Below are positions 58,055 to 64,000 of a DNA stretch of 64,000 nucleotides, in pieces. Made by a program: the position numbers and the translations under genes. The notes below the pieces were generated by a model, which was not told where the DNA came from, searched no databases, and saw only the letters and a list, made by a program, of their open reading frames with translations. The number at the start of each line of letters is the position of its first letter. Within the stretch, counting starts at the first letter, position 1. Origin of the DNA: Verticillium longisporum (lineage: Eukaryota > Ascomycota > Sordariomycetes > Glomerellales > Plectosphaerellaceae); contig JAETXT010000010.1 of assembly GCA_019188255.1 (NCBI GenBank), positions 2,604,001 through 2,668,000 on the forward strand. The letters are read 5' to 3'.

Positions 58055-60029
58055 ATGGCAGAGACGCACCCTCCGGCTACCAACGTGACTGTTGCCGAAG
58101 ATGGCGCAGTACACGAGACGACGAATGAACGGCCCAGGACCGCGGCTGAAGCTTTACGAAAGCTGTGGACTCCGAAGAAGCTGGGTATTGCCATTTCTGG
58201 GTAAGAAGATGCACTCTGTAGCACAGATCAACCTTCAGGCTTCTCATGCTTTCACAGTCTTCTCGCCATGAACTTCTTTATGAACTTTACGAGTTACACC
58301 CAGAATGTATACGAGCCGTACGCAACAAGTCATTTCCAGGGTCACTCTCTGCTCACGACCGGCTCCATTATCAACGGCATCGTGCGCATCGTGTCATATC
58401 CATTGTTGGCTAAGCTCGCTGATGTAAGTTCCCCATATGATGGACGAGGCTACAAGATTATTGCAAGAATCCTCCTAACTGGTGCACTTAGCATTTTGGA
58501 CGACCCCAAGGTTTTGCTGGAGCAGCTCTGTCGATGGCCATCGGCAACATGATGTTCGCAGCGTGTCAAAACGTTGACACTTTCCTTGTAAGCACGGATA
58601 GCGGCGCAATATGACGGAAATCCCGGCTGACCATTGACAGGCCGGAGGAATCTTCGACTCATTTGGAGACACGTGGTGGAACATTACCCAGCAGATCTTC
58701 ATTGCCGACGTGACCAGTCTTGTCAACCGCGGCATTCTGTTCACGCTGCCCGAGTCCATCACCGCTATCCCGACGCTCTACGCCGGAACTTATCTGGGAG
58801 AGCACATCCTCCTAAACGCGTCATGGCGCTGGGGTTATGGCATGTGGTCTATCGTGCTGCCGGTCACAGCTCTGCCCACGATCGCCATCATGATTTGGAT
58901 GGGCCGCCGGGCCAAGCGCATGGGTCTCATCGGCGAGCGTGTCTCCCTAATGCATGGCGCCCCATCCGGTCCTGTCGGCAAGGCCAAGCACTTGGCCACG
59001 GAGCTCGACCTCATCGGCGCATTCTTGCTTATTGGCGGTCTCTCCATGACTCTGCTGCCCATCACCATTGCCGGCCGCCGCGACACTGACAAGTGGAAGG
59101 AGGCATCGTCCATTGTGCTCATCATCGTCGGTGTCCTGACCTTTGTTGCATTCCTCGTTTGGGACTACAAGTACGCAACGAAGCCCATCATCCCCTACCG
59201 CACCATGCGCGCGCGCAACGTCATCATCGCCTGCGCGTCAGCCTGCTTCATTGCCATGTCCGACAGTGTCTACCGTCCGTTCCTCTCCAGTTTCCTGCAG
59301 GTCGCCGGAGACTACTCTCCCGGCGCCGCGACACGCGTCGACAACGCTCAGCGAGTAGCCTACAATGTCGGCGCCCTGCTCTCCGGCCTGTTGCTCAAGT
59401 ACTTCAAGCAGACAAAGCCATTCATCGCCATCGGTGTGGTTCTTATCCTCCTTGCCGCGGGTCTACCAATCTACCTCACCAACATATCGGGCTCGCACAT
59501 TGGTAACGAGCCTGCCTTCATCACAGTCAAGTCGCTCCTCGGCGTGGGTCGCGGCCTCGCTCAGGTGTCTCTGCAAGTTGCCCTCCAAGCGGCCGTTGGC
59601 AATGAGGAAATCGCCGTGGCCACGGCCGTTTACCTCTCGTCCCTGGGCTTCGGTTCGAACCTAGGCACGACCATCAGCGGCGGCATCTGGAACTCGATCC
59701 TCCCGCGCAAGCTGCGCGCCAAGTTCCCCGCAGCCGAGGCGCGCAAAATCTTTGGGTCCATCGTCGTTGCGCAGAACTACACGATCGGTAGTGTGGAGAG
59801 GGACGACATCAATGAGGCATACCGCGAGACTCAGCAGACGCTGGCGATCGGATCGCTGTGCGTCGGTACGGTGCTCGTTCTTCTGGCCTGGTTAGCGCAG
59901 AACGTCAAGCTTGGAGAGGAGGACGAGAAGCGGGCGGTGCAGGCTGACGAGGAGCTTGCGTGGGCTGTCAAGGCCAGGGATGCCGAAGGCGGAGCGCAGG
60001 CGGACGAGCTCGGCCGCGAGACGAAGTGA
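58055..60029 (+). CDS. Siderophore-iron transporter (MFS, SIT family)
   Basis: Four exons: 58055-58200, 58258-58423, 58492-58587, 58641-60029; phases agree, 598 residues. SIT-type features are NFTSYTQNVYEPYATSHFQGHS after TM1, IFDSFGDTWWNITQQIFIADVTSL, a long run of further hydrophobic helices (about 14 in all), and a late loop SVYRPFLSSFLQVAGDYSPGA. These proteins import ferric siderophore complexes by proton symport at the plasma membrane or endosomes. The start at 58055 gives a short hydrophilic N-terminus, typical of the family. An ATCAGATAA site lies 150 bases upstream. The C-terminal tail is acidic and Ala-rich. Which siderophore is carried cannot be told. Confidence 0.92.
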
Positions 60030-61288
60030 GGTGTTGGCTCGGAACAGGACACAGCTCTCGCACCAAGCTCGGAACCCAATAATTGACTTCCGGCCATACC
60101 TCAACCGAAGCAGGTTCGGACCTTCATCTCAGGGATCTATCTCGTCGGCATTCATTGATAGTAATCATTGACTCTCGTAAAGTGTGTGTCACGAGAACCT
60201 GTACCCGCGTTGCCCAGCAGAACAAGGAGAACCCTCGAAAAGAAATATAAGCCGCTGGCCACGCGGCCTTGGTTCAACTCTGGAACCAGTCCGGGGAATA
60301 TCTGGAAGTACCCGACGATGATGAGTTAGCTGTAAGGAAAGTCTAACCGACGGACCTGAGGTTGGGGTGAAACATTTATCCTGCGAAACCGTTGAGAAGA
60401 TCCTCCATCAGACCCCGGCGAAGAAAGATCCGCCTTTGACGGGTCTCGACTTAATGTCACATAAGCTATGTTCCGGCTTGCTCCATCCCACTTTCTCCTC
60501 CATCGGTCTGCCACCCCTCCACGTCGGATTTCGACGCCGCTCGGTGTTAATCTCGCAGAAGACGTGATCTGACGCCAAGTCCCCGAGGGTTGCCGCAGGC
60601 GACAGGAGATCCTCGCCCGCATTCCGCTTAGATATTGCTGTGCATGGGGCTGCAAGGCCTCCCTCCCTCCCTCATGGCGCAAAATTCCACGACAGTACAA
60701 CCAGAACGGCACCTGCAAGAAGTGCCGAGGAAACCCCACGGGAGCAGTAAGCCAAGGAGCGGCACTGGCGGCGCCACGCATCAAATGGCTTGCGACCTAA
60801 AATCTCCTATGCATTATGCGCTCTCTCTCTCTTCTTCTGCTTGGGGCCCTGAAAAATGCCGCAAGACCACGTCATAGAGCCGGCACTGATGTCACCCCTG
60901 GGACAGATCCCAACGGTCTAGCCTCCACCGGGCCTAGCATTTGGTGCGATCTCCATCAGTTTTGATCTGATAAGATTATCTGATCGTCGCCTTGCGTTGG
61001 TGTTACACCCACTACCGCCACTACCTTGGTCTTCTTTGCACACCTGGATGGATCATGTATTCGGTTTCGGTTTTAGTTTCTCCTGCAGAATGGTGATTGT
61101 CCGAGTGCGGAGGGGCAGTTAGTCGGGCGCGAGGAGGGGTAACTCGAGGCCGGAGTACTCTGTCGCAAGGTCGTGATTCGGGGTTCAACGTTAAAAAGAA
61201 AGCCGGGACCCTGATCATATTGACCGTGTCGATCACTCACGATTTCTGCTTCTCTCACGCTCCCTATTCGATTCGACCTTCTTACACA
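60030..61288. other. Intergenic region upstream of the O-methyltransferase
   Basis: Small frames only. A paired iron-GATA element occurs at 60965-60984, about 305 bases before the methyltransferase start. C/T-rich sequence at 61240-61285 fits the core promoter. Confidence 0.45.
60965..60984. promoter_or_regulatory. Inverted pair of ATCWGATAA iron-GATA sites
   Basis: ATCTGATAA on the plus strand (60965-60973) and ATCAGATAA on the minus strand (60976-60984) face each other with two bases between, forming a near palindrome. Both match the fungal SreA/SRE-type motif. The position, 305 bases upstream of the O-methyltransferase and downstream of the siderophore transporter, suggests shared iron control (inference). 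Confidence 0.55.
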
Positions 61289-62753
61289 ATGTCTAATTCC
61301 CCAGAAACCCTCCAGAGCCTTGCGGCCAAGGTGACTGAGCTCTCAGCCTCCTTTACCAAGTTCCTCGAACAGAACAAAATCCCCCACCCAACCTTCGAAG
61401 CCGATAGCCCGACCAGCTATGAGGGTATCACGCCCGAGGCCTTTGTCTTGCGACAGAAGCTCCTCGACTCCTTGCAAGACATGTGGTACCTCGCCCAGGG
61501 CCCAAGCGAGAGCATCTTCAACTATGTTCACAACGTGAGCTCCCTCCCCGGATTCTTACCTACCCCACGCATCTGACATCCCCCACAGTCCATGCCTGAC
61601 GTTGCCGTGCTGAACATTCTGAACCACTTCAACTTCTGGGACGCAGTCCCCTTGGTTGGCTCGGCCGATCACGCTACCATCGCCAAGCACACCTCCCTAC
61701 CGCAAGAAGTCGTCGAGCGCGTCCTCGAGCACGCAACGACGCTTCGCCTCTTCGCGGAAGTCACACCAGGTCGACCAGCCTCGGGTGTCCGCCACACATC
61801 CCGCTCCGCTGCCCTCGCCAAGAACACAGGTCTCCGCGCCCTCGTCGCCACCCTCCTCGACGATGCCGGCCCGCCCATGACCGTCATGAACCGTGCGCTC
61901 GAGCAGCACTGCAAGGGCCAGACAGAGCTGTCGCAAGACATGACCAAGACAGCTTTTGCCGTGCTGCACAACAACGACGGCCCGCTCGGCCGTTACAAAA
62001 ACAGCTGGGACTACATCGAGAATGACGGCGAGGGCGAGAAGAAGGGGTGGCGGTCGCGCAATTTCGTCACCTTTATGAACTACCTCAAGGACATCTTCCG
62101 TCTCGAGCAGGTTGTCCTCGACGCCTACGACTGGAAAGCCGCGGGCGACATTTCTGTCATCGACGTATGTCATGTCCTCTGCATCATGCCACCTGACTTT
62201 TGTCACAGCACTAACACCATCTGTCTCCCAGCTCGGCGGCTCGGGCGGCCACGACGACTTTGCCCTGGCCAAGGCCTATCCGAACCTCAAGATCACGGTG
62301 CAAGACCTCCCCGAGGTCGAGCCCGTCTTCACAGCCAACCGGCCGGCAGAGCTCGCCTCGCGCGTCACCTTCCACGCGCAGTCATTCTTCGAACCACAGG
62401 CCCTGTCGGCCGACGTGTACATGTTCAAGCTCATCCTGCACGACTGGCCCGACAAGGAGTCGGTGCAGATCCTGCAGGCGCTGCGGCCGAGCCTCAAGCG
62501 CGGCGCGCGTGTGCTCTTCATCGACTACGTCGGCAAGCAGGGCGAGCAGGAGGGCGAGCCGTTGCCGCGGTCGATCCAGCAGATGGGCACGTCGACCGAC
62601 ATTCGCATGATGGCTCTGTTCGCAACCAAAGAGAGGCCCGTCAAGGCCTGGGAGGAGATCTTCCACAAGGCTGATGAGAGGTTTGAGATTGTCAGGGTCG
62701 AGGCTAACCCCATGGCATTCTTTGTCATCATCGAGGCTGTTTGGCAGGGATGA
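61289..62753 (+). CDS. S-adenosylmethionine-dependent O-methyltransferase (COMT-like)
   Basis: Three exons: 61289-61534, 61589-62164, 62232-62753; phases agree, 447 residues. The N-terminal dimerisation half includes a winged-helix-like segment (AVLNILNHFNFWDAVPL, HATIAKHTSLPQEVVERVL). The SAM-binding motif VIDLGGSGGHDD is split by the second intron. The catalytic base His lies in KLILHDWPDKESVQIL, and the C-terminus closes with ANPMAFFVIIEAVW. Such enzymes methylate phenolic or enol hydroxyls in fungal secondary metabolism. No polyketide or peptide synthase is in the window. The paired iron-GATA element upstream hints at iron-responsive expression together with the siderophore transporter. 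Confidence 0.92.
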
Positions 62754-64000
62754 GAGAGAGTAAGTATGGCGATGACGAAAACTGGATCGGAGCGTCGATA
62801 TGTAAGCGCAGTTCGCATGGAGCATGGGATTTTCTGTTCGTGTCTCGGTAGCAAGCATCATCAGTAGCAGGCCGCGGCCTATAGGGGACGGAAGCAACGT
62901 AACAATGTTGTACGATGGGGCTCGTCTGGTGATAGGTTTCTGTCCAACCCGACTCCTACCCAAAGATATCTTAGTGTTGCTTCAGAAATCGAAAACATGC
63001 TGCACGGCGCTCGGCACTAATGCTCATTTGGTAGGGCCCTCCATGCCAGCCGATATCTCGATCATCTGAACGTGGAACAACTCAAAGTTTGGTGTGTAAG
63101 AGACCTCGTCCATGCCAGGCCTTTGTCCCAAGCTGCTTCTTCGGTTGGGTGGAGTATTGGGTTCGTCCTCAAGCTGGGTACTCCAGCATGTTCTTCGATA
63201 AACTGCTGGGCTTCGAGGATTCTAGCATTGGAATACTCGCTGCGGTACGCTCCTTCAGGCTTGTGAAAGTACGACGTAGGATCACGGTAAATGTAGATTT
63301 GTCGGTACTAAAAAACCAAGAGCCACAGAGAAACGAAAGAAAAATTGATGAAGCGCATCTTCATATCGACAGTACCGTGCAAGACGTAGGCTGAGTAGCG
63401 TTGGATCTTTGGATTCTGCAACGAGGCGGGACCGGACATGTCAGCAATAACAAGGAGAGGTACCTTATTCCAAGACATTTCGGTCCACCAACCTGATACC
63501 GGTACAAATGTTGCTGCAATGTGGTCAGCTTCTGGCTCAAGGGCGACTCAGTTTTGATTTGGTGGTCTATCACCGTGACGCCCGCATAGATAGATACGCT
63601 GCCATACGCAGGAGCTGCGCCCCAGGCGAAGACTTAAGTTCGCAGGACGTGCTCAAGTCTGAAATATAAGTCACACTCAGAGCAGCCACAGGTGGCATTT
63701 TCAGCGTCCTCATGCTGATGCTGGTCAGGGCTCGGGCGTCTACCGTGTGGTAGCAAGGGTTGGGATGGACACGAACAGTCCTGTGAGAAAAAAGTTTCCA
63801 GGTATAAAGAGTTGGGCACAAGGAGCTGGCATGTAGTGGACGAGACCATCTTGATGGCATGTTGAGCTGTGAAGGCAGACTGGGGGTTGGCCTCGTAACC
63901 AACCGGAGATGGCACCGAAAACGCATTTGGGAGCAAGCAGAGGCAGGCAAGAGCCGGCAGGAACAGGCAGGAACAGGCAGGAACAGGCAGGAACAAGTGC
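62754..64000. other. Right-edge intergenic region
   Basis: No gene is supported. A minus-strand frame at 63634-63996 begins with a Leu/Cys/Pro-rich, signal-like stretch, but that stretch is encoded by the decamer repeat and is probably an artefact. A gene may start beyond the edge. Confidence 0.35.
63956..63995. repeat. Decamer tandem repeat, four copies
   Basis: GGCAGGAACA is repeated four times exactly at 63956-63995, with degenerate GGCAG/CAAGAG copies before it. The array may extend slightly further left. A minisatellite-type repeat with no assigned function. Confidence 0.75.

Noticed and set aside
63634..63996. Small secreted protein on the minus strand at the right edge
   Set aside because: Its signal-like N-terminus is produced by the decamer repeat, and the rest shows no conserved pattern.
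1..64000. tRNA or rRNA genes
   Set aside because: I looked for T-arm-like GGTTCGANTCC patterns with paired stems and found none that fold into a full tRNA; no rRNA-like sequence was seen. A dedicated tRNA scan would settle this.

Overview
The window reads as nuclear DNA of a filamentous ascomycete (Pezizomycotina, most likely a Sordariomycete). Genes are mostly intron-containing, with short introns of about 45-100 bases using GT-AG borders and CTNAC-like branch points. The gene families are typical of such fungi: two Zn2Cys6 transcription factors, an AA9 lytic polysaccharide monooxygenase, a GH12 glucanase, and NCS1, ACS-type and siderophore-type transporters. Assignments were made by reading the sequence and by splice logic; no database search was possible, and the exact species cannot be named.

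Layout. 0.5-4.5 kb: ornithine cyclodeaminase-like enzyme, tail-to-tail with a seven-exon Zn2Cys6 regulator. 4.5-8.2 kb: AT-richer gene-poor stretch. 8.2-14 kb: membrane-anchored unknown protein, second Zn2Cys6 regulator, tail-to-tail 2OG-Fe(II) oxygenase. 16.5-23.1 kb: NCS1 permease, tiny Cys-rich protein, SnoaL-like protein, D-2-hydroxyacid dehydrogenase, and a secreted precursor made of five 40-residue repeats separated by Lys-Lys-Arg (kexin-type) sites. 27-29.9 kb: AA9 LPMO and epoxide hydrolase. 31.9-39.5 kb: four-TM protein, a zinc-module/RNase H-fold protein, GH12 enzyme, ten-exon MFS permease. 40.6-55.7 kb: a two-part protein (fungal STAND-type N-terminus plus propeller-like C-terminus), a secreted six-hairpin glycosidase-like protein, an FMO, a secreted DUF4419 protein and an ABCC transporter with two in-frame stop codons. 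58-62.8 kb: siderophore transporter and O-methyltransferase.

Two solo LTRs of one retrotransposon family, each with a perfect 5-bp target-site duplication, lie at 43.1 and 56.1 kb and bracket the glycosidase/FMO/DUF4419/ABC block. The second carries an insert that looks like a coding fragment.

Function. The wall-degrading enzymes, the secreted proteins and the transporters suit a plant- or debris-associated lifestyle. There is no PKS, NRPS or terpene backbone gene, so no classical metabolite cluster is claimed. The best candidates for unusual biology are the kexin-repeat precursor (four identical peptides encoded by diverged codons), the triple C-x2-H-x4-C-x2-C protein fused to an RNase H fold that has lost most catalytic residues, and the ATCWGATAA iron-GATA sites upstream of both the siderophore transporter and the O-methyltransferase.

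Several conserved genes are broken by one- or two-base length changes, mostly in G/C runs (11.6, 17.5, 21.3, 21.4 and 48.7 kb). They are annotated as single genes with the break noted, because sequencing error is the simplest explanation.
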